The translations under genes were made by a program, and so were the position numbers. This document shows, in pieces, positions 9,528 to 16,463 of a stretch of DNA of 64,000 bases (within the stretch, counting starts at the first letter, position 1; the number at the start of each line of letters is the position of its first letter). The notes beneath the pieces were generated by a model. It saw only the letters and a list, made by a program, of their open reading frames with translations. It had not been told where the DNA came from and did no database searches. The stretch lies in the NCBI GenBank assembly GCA_944376335.1, contig CALWCH010000001.1, positions 1 through 64,000 of the forward strand. Direction: 5' to 3'. This stretch comes from an uncultured Clostridia bacterium (GTDB lineage Bacteria; Bacillota; Clostridia; Christensenellales; Borkfalkiaceae).

Positions 9528-9749
9528 ATGTCGAAAGACGACGTTATCGAAGCGGAAGGCAAAGTCATCGAGGCGCTGCCCAACGCAACGTTTAAGGTAA
9601 GGCTTTCCAACGGTCATGTGATCACCGCATACATCTCCGGAAAGCTGAGAATGAACTACATCCGCATCATCGAGGGCGATTCGGTCAAGCTCGAGATGAG
9701 CCCCTACGATCTTACCAAGGGGCGGATCACCTGGCGGAGCAAGTCCTGA
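9528..9749 (+). CDS. infA: translation initiation factor IF-1
   Basis: A 73-aa OB-fold protein that binds the 30S A site during initiation. [15 protein letters not shown] and [19 protein letters not shown] match IF-1 very closely. ATCGGAGGAG precedes the start. It follows map by 27 nt and precedes rpmJ, the normal order. Confidence 0.98.
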   Translation: MSKDDVIEAEGKVIEALPNATFKVRLSNGHVITAYISGKLRMNYIRIIEGDSVKLEMSPYDLTKGRITWRSKS

Positions 9750-9812
9750 CCGAGCAGCGAAAAAATTTACGCCCCGCGCCCAAACGCGGCAGGGGACGAG
9801 GAGGAATCAGTT

Positions 9813-9929
9813 ATGAAAGTCAGACCTTCCGTGAAGCCTATGTGCGATAAGTGCAAGGTCATCAAGAGAAACGGCAAAGTCATGGTCATCTGTTCCAAGA
9901 ACAAGAGCCATAAGCAGAGACAGGGCTAA
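9813..9929 (+). CDS. rpmJ: 50S ribosomal protein L36, zinc-binding form
   Basis: A 38-aa protein too short for ordinary gene finders: ATG 9813, stop TAA 9927-9929, with GAGGAGGAA upstream. [20 protein letters not shown] is the L36 N-terminus. Cys11, Cys14, Cys27 and His33 form the zinc site, so this is the C+ form. L36 binds 23S rRNA in the large subunit. It ends the infA-rpmJ pair, before a 277-nt gap with a new promoter. Confidence 0.97.
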   Translation: MKVRPSVKPMCDKCKVIKRNGKVMVICSKNKSHKQRQG

Positions 9930-9968
9930 AATTCGCCCTCAAAGCGGGCATCGTGCAAGTAAAATCGC

Positions 9969-9998
9969 TTGACACGGTCGGCACCTCTGTGCTATAAT
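9969..9998 (+). promoter_or_regulatory. promoter of the rpsM-rpsK-rpsD-rpoA-rplQ operon
   Basis: TTGACA at 9969-9974 and TATAAT at 9993-9998 are perfect SigA boxes with an 18-nt spacer. The predicted transcript starts near 10,005, leaving a leader of about 200 nt before rpsM. It allows the alpha operon to be expressed separately from the spc block. Confidence 0.85.
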
Positions 9999-10004
9999 GC
10001 CCTG

Positions 10005-10206
10005 TATGTGACAAATCGCAGATGAAGCTGAGTTTCCGCACCCCAAAGTGCGGAAAGTCGGCTTGCTTTGCGCTTAAACGTCAAAAAGGGCATCTTGCTT
10101 TGAAAACAAGGGAGCCATGCGGCGCGATATTTTCCACTGTCCGCTGCGGGATCCGTTTCGATAGAAAAAAAATAATACCAACCAAAAAAAACCGGAGGTT
10201 TCATCA
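10005..10206 (+). promoter_or_regulatory. structured 5' leader of rpsM (candidate r-protein autoregulatory leader)
   Basis: The leader of about 200 nt contains a perfect 9-bp hairpin, TTTCCGCAC (10,033-10,041) with GTGCGGAAA (10,048-10,056) and a CCCAAA loop, without a T-run, so it is not a terminator. An A-rich tract precedes the ACCGGAGG ribosome site. S4 is encoded in this operon and represses its own synthesis in other bacteria, so S4 binding here is plausible but not shown. A 117-codon frame across the leader has no recognisable product. Confidence 0.5.
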
Positions 10207-10575
10207 ATGGCACGTATTGCCGGTGTCGATCTTCCCAACGAAAAGCGCGTGGAGATCGGACTCACCTACATTTACGGGATCGGGCTCACCACGTCCAAGA
10301 AGATCCTCGAAGCGACGGGCATCAACCCCGACACGAGAGTCAAGGACCTCGATGAGAACGACGTTTCCAAGTTAAGAGAATATATCGACCACCACTATGT
10401 CGTGGAGGGCGAGCTCCGCAGCCAGGTCAGCCTGAACATCAAGCGTCTCATGGAGATCGGCTGCTATCGCGGCGTGCGCCATAGAAAGGGTCTTCCCGTC
10501 CGCGGGCAGAGCACCAAGCGCAACGCGAGGACGAGAAAGGGTCCCCGCCGCACCGTTGCGAACAAGAAGAAGTAA
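10207..10575 (+). CDS. rpsM: 30S ribosomal protein S13
   Basis: A 122-aa S13 in the 30S head that contacts S19 and the 50S subunit. The start [21 protein letters not shown] and the C-terminal basic stretch ([18 protein letters not shown]) are typical. It is the first gene of the alpha operon here, behind its own promoter at 9,969-9,998. Confidence 0.98.
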   Translation: MARIAGVDLPNEKRVEIGLTYIYGIGLTTSKKILEATGINPDTRVKDLDENDVSKLREYIDHHYVVEGELRSQVSLNIKRLMEIGCYRGVRHRKGLPVRGQSTKRNARTRKGPRRTVANKKK

Positions 10576-10585
10576 GGAGTGAGCT

Positions 10586-10984
10586 ATGGCAGATAAGAGA
10601 AAGACAGTCGTCTCGCGCAAGCGCAGAGAACTGAAAAAGGTAGATAAAGGACAGGTCCACATCCAGTCCACGTTCAACAACACGCTCGTCACCATCACCG
10701 ATATGAGCGGCAACGCGATCTCCTGGTCGAGCGCAGGCTCGCTCGGGTTCCGGGGTTCGAGGAAGGGCACGCCGTTTGCTGCACAGATGGCAGCGGAAAC
10801 GGCTGCAAAGGCTGCAAAAGAGCACGGCCTCCGTTCCGTCGAAGTGTATGTCAAGGGCCCCGGCGCAGGCAGAGAGTCCGCGATCCGCGCGCTTGCCAAC
10901 TGCGAGCTCGACGTCACGCTCATTTCCGACGTTTCGCCCATCGCGCACAACGGCTGCAGGCCCCCCAAGCGCAGAAGAGTTTAA
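10586..10984 (+). CDS. rpsK: 30S ribosomal protein S11
   Basis: A 132-aa S11 on the 30S platform near the mRNA exit. [27 protein letters not shown] and [14 protein letters not shown] are family signatures. It starts 10 nt after rpsM. Nothing atypical. Confidence 0.98.
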   Translation: MADKRKTVVSRKRRELKKVDKGQVHIQSTFNNTLVTITDMSGNAISWSSAGSLGFRGSRKGTPFAAQMAAETAAKAAKEHGLRSVEVYVKGPGAGRESAIRALANCELDVTLISDVSPIAHNGCRPPKRRRV

Positions 10985-10996
10985 GGAGAGTAGAAC

Positions 10997-11620
10997 ATGG
11001 CAGTTTACAGAGACGCAAAATGCAAGCTTTGCAGAAGGGAGGGCGCGAAGCTCTTCCTCAAGGGCGAAAAGTGCTATATGGACAAGTGCCCCTTCAACAA
11101 GCGCCCCACGGCTCCCGGCCAGCACGGCGCAGGCAGAAAGAAGGTCTCCGAGTACGGGCTTCAGCTTCGTGAGAAGCAGAAAACCAAGCGCATCTACGGC
11201 GTGCAGGAAGGCCAGTTCCGCCACTACTACGAAGTTGCGGACCGCATGAAGGGCATCACGGGTGAGAACATGCTCTCCCTGCTCGAGCGCCGTCTCGATA
11301 ACGTCGTCTTCCGTATGGGCGTCGGCGCATCGAGGACGCAGGCCCGCCAGCTCGTCAACCACGCCCACTTTACCGTGAACGGCAAGACGGTCAACATCCC
11401 TTCCTACAGTGTGAAGGCAGGCGACGTCATCGCCGTCAAAGAAAACAGCAGGAACAATAAATTTTTCGAACAGATCAAGACGATGAAGGTTGCGAATATG
11501 CCCAAGTGGCTGGAATTCGACCCCGAGAAGCTGGAAGGCAAAGTGCTTGCCCTTCCTACCCGTGAGGACGTCGACAGCCAGATCGCAGAGCATATGATTG
11601 TCGAGCTGTACTCCAAGTAA
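10997..11620 (+). CDS. rpsD: 30S ribosomal protein S4 (zinc form)
   Basis: A 207-aa S4, a primary 16S rRNA binder that nucleates 30S assembly. Cysteines at 9, 12, 26 and 31 near the N-terminus make a zinc-binding motif (C+ form). An S4 RNA-binding domain follows (about residues 95-160: [22 protein letters not shown]). In Bacillus rpsD stands alone, but here it lies inside the alpha operon, as in many Clostridia and Proteobacteria. Confidence 0.98.
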   Translation: MAVYRDAKCKLCRREGAKLFLKGEKCYMDKCPFNKRPTAPGQHGAGRKKVSEYGLQLREKQKTKRIYGVQEGQFRHYYEVADRMKGITGENMLSLLERRLDNVVFRMGVGASRTQARQLVNHAHFTVNGKTVNIPSYSVKAGDVIAVKENSRNNKFFEQIKTMKVANMPKWLEFDPEKLEGKVLALPTREDVDSQIAEHMIVELYSK

Positions 11621-11642
11621 TCAATAAAAGGAGGATCACGAT

Positions 11643-12596
11643 ATGATCGAAATGGATATGCCCAAGATCGACGTGACGGAAAACGAGGAAAGATCGTATG
11701 CAAAGATCGTCGTCGAGCCGCTCGAGAAGGGCTTCGGTCTTACCATCGGCAACTGCCTGAGAAGGATCCTTCTTTCGGCATTGCCCGGCGCCGCCGCACA
11801 GGGGATCAAGTTCATGGACGGAAGCGTCAAGCACGAATTTTCCGCCATCCCCGGAGTGAAGGAGGACGTGACCGAGATCATCCTCAACTTAAAGCTCCTC
11901 GCCATCAAGACCAAGATCACCGATAAGGACTATACGAAGACGCTGCGTCTTTGCAAGGAAGGCCCCGCGGTGATCACGGCCGCCGATATCGCGCAGGACG
12001 CCGAAGTGGAGATCGTCAATTCCGACCAGTACATCTGCACGGTGGACGAGGGCGGAAAGATCGACATGGAGATCACCATCGGCAGAGGCAGGGGATATAA
12101 ACCCGCCAAAGAGAACAAACAGCCCATCATCGATTACATCCCCATCGATTCCATCTATACGCCCGTGCAGAAGGTCAACTACAACGTAGAGCCTGCGCGC
12201 GTGGGGCAGAACATCGATTACGATCGGCTGACCATCGAGGTGTGGACGGACGGTACCTTCTCGGGTAGAGAGATCGTCTCCCTCGCGGCTAAGATCATGC
12301 AGGATCACATCAATCTGTTTGTCAATCTGTCCGACACCATCAAGGATATGGACATCCTCGTCAAGACGGACGACGACAAGCAGCAGCAGATCCTCTCCAT
12401 GAAGATCGAGGACATGGACTTCTCTGTCCGTTCCTACAACTGTCTGAAGAGAGCAAACATTCATACGGTGGAAGACCTGATCAGCAAATCCGAGGACGAG
12501 ATGCTCAAAGTGCGCAACCTCGGCAGGAAGTCGCTCGACGAAGTCGTGCAAAAGCTGGAATCCTACGGGCTTTCCCTGGAAAAAAAGGAGGACTAA
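11643..12596 (+). CDS. rpoA: DNA-directed RNA polymerase subunit alpha
   Basis: A 317-aa alpha subunit. The N-terminal domain (residues about 1-230; LEKGFGLTIGNCLRRILLSALPG) dimerises and assembles the polymerase. The C-terminal domain (about 250-317; helix-hairpin-helix region LKRANIHTVEDLI ... VRNLGRKSLDEV) contacts UP elements and activators. AAAGGAGG lies upstream of the ATG at 11,643. Order rpsD-rpoA-rplQ is standard. Confidence 0.98.
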   Translation: MIEMDMPKIDVTENEERSYAKIVVEPLEKGFGLTIGNCLRRILLSALPGAAAQGIKFMDGSVKHEFSAIPGVKEDVTEIILNLKLLAIKTKITDKDYTKTLRLCKEGPAVITAADIAQDAEVEIVNSDQYICTVDEGGKIDMEITIGRGRGYKPAKENKQPIIDYIPIDSIYTPVQKVNYNVEPARVGQNIDYDRLTIEVWTDGTFSGREIVSLAAKIMQDHINLFVNLSDTIKDMDILVKTDDDKQQQILSMKIEDMDFSVRSYNCLKRANIHTVEDLISKSEDEMLKVRNLGRKSLDEVVQKLESYGLSLEKKED

Positions 12597-12599
12597 AAA

Positions 12600-13106
12600 A
12601 TGCCGGGTAAATTGGGCAAGACCACAAAGCAGAGAATGGCTTTGTTGAGAGGGCAGGCGTCGCAGCTGCTTTGGTACGGCAGGATCGAGACGACGCAGGC
12701 TCGCGCAAAGGAGCTGCGCTCCTATGTAGAGAAACTCATCACCAAGGCGGTCAATACCTACGACGACGTCGTGGAGTACGAAGTCACCGTCAAGGACAAG
12801 AAGGGCAAGGACGTCAAGACGACGTCCGTGAAGGACGGCCCCAAGAAGCTTGCGGCTCGCCGCCAGATCATTGCAAAGACGTACGATCTGCAGGAGATCA
12901 AGGGCTTCAGCGAGAGCAAGAAGGCGTATAAGGAGCGCACCGCGCAGGTGCAGCATCCCCTTGTGGAGAAGCTCTTCAACGAGATCGCTCCCAAGTATGC
13001 ACAGCGCAGGGAAGAGCTCGGCCAGGGCGGCGGCTATACGAGGATCTATCTCCTCGGCCAGCGCCGCGGCGACGCGTCCGAAAAGGCAGTCATCGAGCTT
13101 GTCTAA
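12600..13106 (+). CDS. rplQ: 50S ribosomal protein L17 with internal insertions
   Basis: A 168-aa L17, compared with roughly 113-130 aa in most bacteria. The N-terminal core (MPGKLGKTTKQRMALLRGQ ... TTQARAKELRSYVEKLIT) and the C-terminal core (YTRIYLLGQRRGDASEKAVIEL) are conserved. Extra charged sequence is inserted between about residues 54-84 (KDKKGKDVKTTSVKDG) and 97-117. L17 sits at the base of the 50S subunit. The gene ends the operon and is followed by a strong terminator. Confidence 0.96.
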   Translation: MPGKLGKTTKQRMALLRGQASQLLWYGRIETTQARAKELRSYVEKLITKAVNTYDDVVEYEVTVKDKKGKDVKTTSVKDGPKKLAARRQIIAKTYDLQEIKGFSESKKAYKERTAQVQHPLVEKLFNEIAPKYAQRREELGQGGGYTRIYLLGQRRGDASEKAVIELV

Positions 13107-13118
13107 GTTTTAAAAAAT

Positions 13119-13144
13119 GACCCGCAGTGAGCGGGTCTTTTTTT
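13119..13144 (+). terminator. intrinsic terminator of the alpha operon
   Basis: GACCCGC (13,119-13,125) pairs with GCGGGTC (13,131-13,137) around AGTGA, followed by a run of T. Confidence 0.92.
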
Positions 13145-13193
13145 GTGCCGGAAGGGGGCGGCGGCGGGCGGGCAGTCAACGCATGCAAACAGG

Positions 13194-13222
13194 TTGCTTT
13201 TTTCGGGGCGGTGTGCTATAAT
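13194..13222 (+). promoter_or_regulatory. promoter of the M18 aminopeptidase gene
   Basis: TTGCTT (13,194-13,199) and TATAAT (13,217-13,222) with a 17-nt spacer, 34 nt before the start codon. Confidence 0.75.
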
Positions 13223-13255
13223 GCCCCGTGGATTATACTATACGGAGGAGCCATC

Positions 13256-14653
13256 ATGGCAGATAAGAGCGAGGGGCAGGCAAAGTTCGAGAGCCTGTCC
13301 TACGAAAGAAAGAATTATTTTGAAGTTGCCTCCAAGGAGGAGCGCGAGCAGATGTTCGCGTTCGCGGAGGGCTACAAGCGCTTCCTCGACGAGGCAAAGA
13401 CGGAGCGCGAGGCATGCGCTGCGGCGGTGGAGATCGCCAAGGCGCACGGGTTCACCGAGTATAAGTTGGGCGACAAGGTGAGCGCGGGCGACAAGAAGTA
13501 CTTTGTCAACCGCGGCAAGAGCGTTGTCGTGTTCCGCGTCGGCAGCAGGAATTTGGAGGAGGACGGTTTCCGCATCATCGCCTCCCACATCGACTGCCCG
13601 CGCGTCGACATCAAGCAGGTGCCCCTCTATGAGGACAGCGGCATGTGCTTTTTGAAGACGCACTACTACGGCGGCATCAAGAAGTACCAGTGGACGGCCA
13701 TTCCCCTTGCCCTGCACGGCGCGGTCATCTTAAAGGACGGCAGGAAGGTGGAGCTCAAAGTGGGCGAGGAAGAAAGCGACCCCGTGTTCTACATCAACGA
13801 CCTTTTGCCGCACCTCGCGCAGGAGCAGATGACGCTGAATGCCGCCAAGGTCATCGAGGGCGAACAGCTCAACGTGCTCGTGGGCGGGCTCCCTTACGCC
13901 GACAAGGACGTGAAGGACAAGATCAAGCTCACCGTGCTTTCTATCCTCAACGAGAAGTACGGGATGTGCGAGGAGGACTTCCTCTCCGCGGAGATCTCCG
14001 CCGTGCCCGCATTCAAGGCGCGCGACGTCGGCATCGACCGCGCCCTCATCGGTGCATACGGCCATGACGACAGGGTGTGCTCGTACCCCGCGCTCATGTC
14101 CGTCGTCGAAAACGAGAGCGAACATACCGTGCTTGCCATGCTCGTGGATAAGGAAGAGATCGGCAGCGAGGGCACCACGGGCCTTCAGTGCGAGGTGTAT
14201 TCCGACCTGATGGAGGAAATTGCCCTCTCCTTGGGCGCCAATTACCGCAGGGTGAAGGCGGCAAGTAAGTGCCTCTCCGCAGACGTGACGGCGGCGTATG
14301 ACCCCAACTTTGCGGGCGTCTATGAAAAGCGGAACGCGGCGATGCTCTCCTCGGGGGCTGCCATCTGCAAGTTCACGGGCTCGCGCGGCAAGAGCGGTTC
14401 GAATGATGCCTCTGCGGAGTTCCTCGGCGAGGTGAGACAGATGTTCGAGAGAGAGGGCGTCGTCTGGCAGACGGCGGAGCTCGGCAAGGTGGACATCGGC
14501 GGCGGCGGGACGGTCGCCGTGTACGTCGCCAACATGAACATCGACACGGTGGACATCGGCGTGCCTGTCATCTCCATGCACGCGCCCTACGAGGTCATCT
14601 CGAAGGCCGACCTTTACAGCAACTATAGGGCTTTTATCGCCTTTATGAAGTAA
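13256..14653 (+). CDS. M18 family aminopeptidase
   Basis: A 465-aa zinc aminopeptidase of family M18 that trims N-terminal residues from cytoplasmic peptides. The start at 13,256 is chosen because TACGGAGG precedes it and the promoter lies at 13,194-13,222; longer frames reach through the promoter. Metal-site motifs of the family are visible: SHIDCPR (His about residue 111), GAYGHDDRV, DKEEIGSEG and a late His (SMHAPYE). The length fits the clostridial ApeA subgroup better than the shorter ApeB subgroup. It is monocistronic. Confidence 0.93.
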   Translation: MADKSEGQAKFESLSYERKNYFEVASKEEREQMFAFAEGYKRFLDEAKTEREACAAAVEIAKAHGFTEYKLGDKVSAGDKKYFVNRGKSVVVFRVGSRNLEEDGFRIIASHIDCPRVDIKQVPLYEDSGMCFLKTHYYGGIKKYQWTAIPLALHGAVILKDGRKVELKVGEEESDPVFYINDLLPHLAQEQMTLNAAKVIEGEQLNVLVGGLPYADKDVKDKIKLTVLSILNEKYGMCEEDFLSAEISAVPAFKARDVGIDRALIGAYGHDDRVCSYPALMSVVENESEHTVLAMLVDKEEIGSEGTTGLQCEVYSDLMEEIALSLGANYRRVKAASKCLSADVTAAYDPNFAGVYEKRNAAMLSSGAAICKFTGSRGKSGSNDASAEFLGEVRQMFEREGVVWQTAELGKVDIGGGGTVAVYVANMNIDTVDIGVPVISMHAPYEVISKADLYSNYRAFIAFMK

Positions 14654-14664
14654 GAGATAGGGTG

Positions 14665-14694
14665 ACGCCCCCGCGCCGTTTGGCGCGGGGGCGT
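14665..14694 (+). terminator. GC-rich hairpin after the M18 gene
   Basis: A 13-bp perfect stem: ACGCCCCCGCGCC (14,665-14,677) with its complement at 14,682-14,694 and a GTTT loop. Only a weak T-rich tail (ACTTTAT) follows. Confidence 0.7.
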
Positions 14695-14701
14695 ACTTTA
14701 T

Positions 14702-14742
14702 GGGGCGGCGCCGCGCAGTTTTGCGCGGCGCCGCCCCTTTCC
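14702..14742 (+). terminator. second GC-rich hairpin, probably bidirectional
   Basis: A 16-bp perfect stem from 14,702-14,717 and 14,722-14,737 with a GTTT loop, followed by TTTCCTTGTTT. It separates the M18 gene from the convergent SRP RNA gene. Confidence 0.65.
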
Positions 14743-14797
14743 TTGTTTATCCCCCTCAAAAGGGGGAGAGAGTACAAAAAAACTGTGAAGCTTTTTT

Positions 14798-15045
14798 TGT
14801 TGCAGGCCACCGAAGCGGGAGGGGAGCAGGTGACTCCCGCAAAGCTTCCTCATGGCACACGCACCGGACTGTTTAGTGCTGCTGTATCCCTACCCTGACA
14901 CGGTTCGCAGAGATGCGTTGCATGAGACCTTGCGATCAACGTTCCTTACTCCGCGCAGCCTTCCATGAACTGCACCGAGAAAAGCATTCGGCTCTGCTAT
15001 AGCGGATTGCAGATACAGGGCACCGCTAACTCCCCGCCTATCACA
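14798..15045 (-). ncRNA. ffs: signal recognition particle RNA, large bacterial type
   Basis: Read on the minus strand, the 5' part contains GGCGGGGAGTTAGCGGTGCC followed by CCTGTA and a CCGCTATAGC segment, the conserved Alu-like 5' domain of large bacterial SRP RNA. Further on, domain IV is GTGTCAGG-GTA-GGGA-TAC-AGCAGCAC: the Ffh-binding loop sequences CAGG and AGCAG, closed by a GNRA tetraloop (GGGA). The strands GCAGAGCC and GGCCTGC close helix 5. Length is about 248 nt. With Ffh it targets membrane proteins to the translocon. Ends are estimated to within a few bases. Confidence 0.93.
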
Positions 15046-15053
15046 GTATGGTT

Positions 15054-15082
15054 AGTATAGCGCAAAATGGGGGATTTAGCAA
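15054..15082 (-). promoter_or_regulatory. promoter of the SRP RNA gene
   Basis: On the minus strand, TTGCTA (15,082-15,077) and TATACT (15,059-15,054) are separated by 17 nt. Transcription should start near 15,046, right at the RNA 5' end. Confidence 0.8.
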
Positions 15083-15095
15083 GCAAATTTAAGTA

Positions 15096-15480
15096 TTCGC
15101 GAAAATCTTTTTGCAAAGGCAAAAATCTTTCCGCGAGTTTGAGAGAAAACACCGCCGCTCGCCGCTGCGCGTCCTGACGGCAACTCGTTTGGTCTCAAAC
15201 GGCGTAAGGAGAACGCCGTTTTCGGTCACCGCTCGCGCTTTAAGAATGCGCTCGCTCATCTCGCAAGGGGAAAACAGCACACCGTGCTGTTTTAAGAACG
15301 CCCTTGCTCGTCTCTTTGCGCGAGTCTTAAGGGCTTACGAATATAGCTCGCGCAAATTCACTCTTTCCCCCCAAAGCACAGGTATGTGTGTATGCCCTGC
15401 GGGTACAAATTGGGGTGCGCAGCGCAGGGGAACCCTGCTCGCGCCATTATTTAGAATTCCCGCCCGCCCACCCCAAATAG
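15096..15480 (+). repeat. dispersed multi-hairpin element, locus A
   Basis: A noncoding block sharing several modules with loci at 32,381, 34,475 and 53,461-53,700. The modules seen are: a long imperfect hairpin at 15,096-15,136 (arms TTCGCG and CCGCGAG, inner TTTTTGC/GCAAAAA); an AAAACAGCAC palindrome at 15,261-15,312, which appears inverted at locus C; stem TTTGCGCGAG (15,315-15,324) with CTCGCGCAAA (15,347-15,356); a small hairpin GCACA-GGTA-TGTGT (15,376-15,389); and a terminal hairpin (15,417-15,444) followed by ATTATTT. No coding function is recognisable in any frame. Confidence 0.75.
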
Positions 15481-15590
15481 AGAGTTCACACATCTCTCTT
15501 GTTCTGCAAAAGCAAAGGCGAATTTCACATGCGGAGAGATTTTTCATTTATATATTTTCTTTGCTCTGCGAGAATTGTATTTTTTTAAAC
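15481..15590. other. noncoding remainder between repeat A and the hairpin at 15,591
   Basis: AT-rich sequence with a short AGAGA/TCTCT inverted repeat and T-runs. No gene or promoter with correct spacing was seen. Confidence 0.4.
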
Positions 15591-15629
15591 CATGCGGCGG
15601 GCGGGTGCAAAGCACCCGCCCGCCGCATG
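15591..15629 (-). terminator. 18-bp palindromic hairpin after the 58-aa ORF
   Basis: CATGCGGCGGGCGGGTGC (15,591-15,608) is perfectly complementary to 15,612-15,629 around AAA. It lies three bases beyond the stop of the minus-strand ORF. The tail is T-rich (TTATTTTT) only on the plus strand, so it may act as an RNA 3'-end stabiliser or a bidirectional terminator. Confidence 0.6.
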
Positions 15630-15632
15630 GGG

Positions 15633-15809
15633 TTATTTTTCGGTTACTATGATCTCAAACTTTTTTCCGTCGGGGAGGGTGTAGATGAGCTTCTCGTCCT
15701 CCCGAGTGCACTCGCCCACGAAGTACTCATCGATGAGCGGCTTTAAGGATGCGGCAACATCCTCCGCCGTCACAACTGCGCCCTCCTGCCAAAGTTTCTT
15801 CTCTTGCAT
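15633..15809 (-). CDS. 58-aa acidic protein of unknown function downstream of structured RNA 1
   Basis: A small ORF with a strong ribosome site (AAGGAGG at 15,824-15,818, 8 nt before ATG). The product starts MQEKKLWQEGAVVTAEDVA and ends GKKFEIIVTEK. It is acidic, has no membrane segment, and contains a single Cys (GEC). I do not recognise a family. It lies directly behind the hairpin and T-tract of the structured RNA at 15,825-15,985, whose promoter is the only one visible. The ORF would therefore be expressed by read-through or conditional antitermination. Translation is likely but unproven. Confidence 0.6.
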   Translation of the reverse strand: MQEKKLWQEGAVVTAEDVAASLKPLIDEYFVGECTREDEKLIYTLPDGKKFEIIVTEK

Positions 15810-15824
15810 TTCGTTTTCCTCCTT

Positions 15825-15985
15825 AAAAAAATAAAGCGTGCCTTCAACCGAAGACACGCTGCATTGGTATCTCCGATTGATGTCACTCGAATCGCGAACC
15901 CATAGGGAAAAAAGAGATACGAAATGCCTTTCGGATCCCTATAGATTCGCGCTTTGTGTAAAGCTTACTATTCACTTCGAGTGAC
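15825..15985 (-). ncRNA. structured RNA 1: P1-P2-P3 fold with pseudoknot and intrinsic-terminator-like hairpin
   Basis: On the minus strand the RNA begins with GTCACTCGAA (15,985-15,976), which pairs with TTCGAGTGAC (15,891-15,882) as P1. Inside, CGCGAATCTATAGGGA pairs with TCCCTATGGGTTCGCG (P2, 16 bp with wobbles). A hairpin CGAAA-GGCA-TTTCG (P3) follows, and GTATCTC in the P2 loop pairs with GAGATAC downstream of P1 as a pseudoknot. A 10-bp hairpin (15,836-15,859) with a T-rich tail ends it, just before the ribosome site of the 58-aa ORF. The homologous copy at 16,095-16,236 keeps every helix with different bases. No known riboswitch class was recognised. Confidence 0.7.
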
Positions 15986-15991
15986 AACGTC

Positions 15992-16020
15992 ATTATATCA
16001 TGATTTCAACAAAAAATCAA
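15992..16020 (-). promoter_or_regulatory. promoter of structured RNA 1
   Basis: Minus strand TTGATT (16,020-16,015), 17-nt spacer, TATAAT (15,997-15,992). The predicted start falls on the first G of P1 (15,985). Confidence 0.82.
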
Positions 16021-16079
16021 GACAGAAAACGAAAAAACGGGCGAAAGAAACGCGAAAAAGCGTATCTTGAGACCGGCAT
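16017..16079 (-). CDS. possible 20-aa ORF behind structured RNA 2 (doubtful)
   Basis: ATG at 16,079 lies 8 nt after AAGGAGG (16,094-16,088), the same arrangement as the 58-aa ORF behind RNA 1. It reads MPVSRYAFSRFFRPFFRFLS and stops at 16,017-16,019, inside the promoter of RNA 1. The basic, Phe-rich composition gives no function. It may be the degraded start of a former gene after duplication, or chance. Confidence 0.25.
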   Translation of the reverse strand: MPVSRYAFSRFFRPFFRFLS

Positions 16080-16094
16080 TTCCTTTTCCTCCTT

Positions 16095-16236
16095 AAAATA
16101 ATAAAGCGTGCCTTCAACCGAAGACACGCTGCATCAGCACCTCCATTGCTGTCGTACAATTCCACCACAAAGAGGATAAGAGGTACAAAATGCCTTTTGA
16201 ACCTCTTTGTGATGTATATTGATTGAATTGTACGAC
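16095..16236 (-). ncRNA. structured RNA 2, tandem homologue of RNA 1
   Basis: On the minus strand P1 is GTCGTACAATT (16,236-16,226) with AATTGTACGAC (16,161-16,151). P2 is ATCACAAAGAGG with CCTCTTTGTGGT. P3 is CAAAA-GGCA-TTTTG. The pseudoknot is GTACCTC with GAGGTGC. The terminal hairpin (16,106-16,129) is identical to that of RNA 1 and is followed by TTTATTATTTT. Helices are conserved while their sequences differ from RNA 1, which is covariation evidence for a functional fold. It has its own promoter. Confidence 0.7.
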
Positions 16237-16242
16237 ATTGTC

Positions 16243-16271
16243 AGTATAACACACCCGACTGCAAAAATCAA
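16243..16271 (-). promoter_or_regulatory. promoter of structured RNA 2
   Basis: Minus strand TTGATT (16,271-16,266), 17-nt spacer, TATACT (16,248-16,243). The start is predicted at about 16,236, the first base of P1. Confidence 0.8.
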
Positions 16272-16375
16272 GACAAATCGCAAAAAATCATGCGAAAGCA
16301 AGATGAAACGATTTTAGAAAGAAAACGTCGTTTGTTTCATGGCAAATTGAAATAGAAATTTCTTTTGCAGAACGC

Positions 16376-16404
16376 TTGTAACCGTACGCGAAACGTGATA
16401 GAAT
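16376..16404 (+). promoter_or_regulatory. promoter of the ABC exporter operon
   Basis: TTGTAA (16,376-16,381) and TAGAAT (16,399-16,404) with a 17-nt spacer, 59 nt before the first ABC gene. Confidence 0.7.
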
Positions 16405-16463
16405 GGGGCGAAAATTTTTTGAAACGCCCGTGATGTGTCGGGCGGCGGCAAAAGAGGCTCATC

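Noticed and set aside
10022..10375. 117-codon frame across the rpsM leader
   Set aside because: It overlaps rpsM in another frame, has no ribosome site, and its product resembles no family; the region is better explained as a structured leader.
14662..14898. 78-codon frame after the M18 gene
   Set aside because: It runs through two terminator hairpins and into the SRP RNA gene on the other strand.
15111..15746. 211-codon plus-strand frame across repeat A
   Set aside because: It is made of the dispersed hairpin modules and overlaps the minus-strand 58-aa ORF; it has no recognisable domain and no promoter.
15825..16236. T-box, SAM or other known riboswitch for the tandem RNAs
   Set aside because: No T-box sequence (AGGGTGG), no specifier loop, and no core of the known riboswitch classes I could recall was found.
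15825..16236. Retron msr/msd or CRISPR tracrRNA
   Set aside because: There is no reverse transcriptase, Cas gene or repeat-spacer array anywhere in the window.
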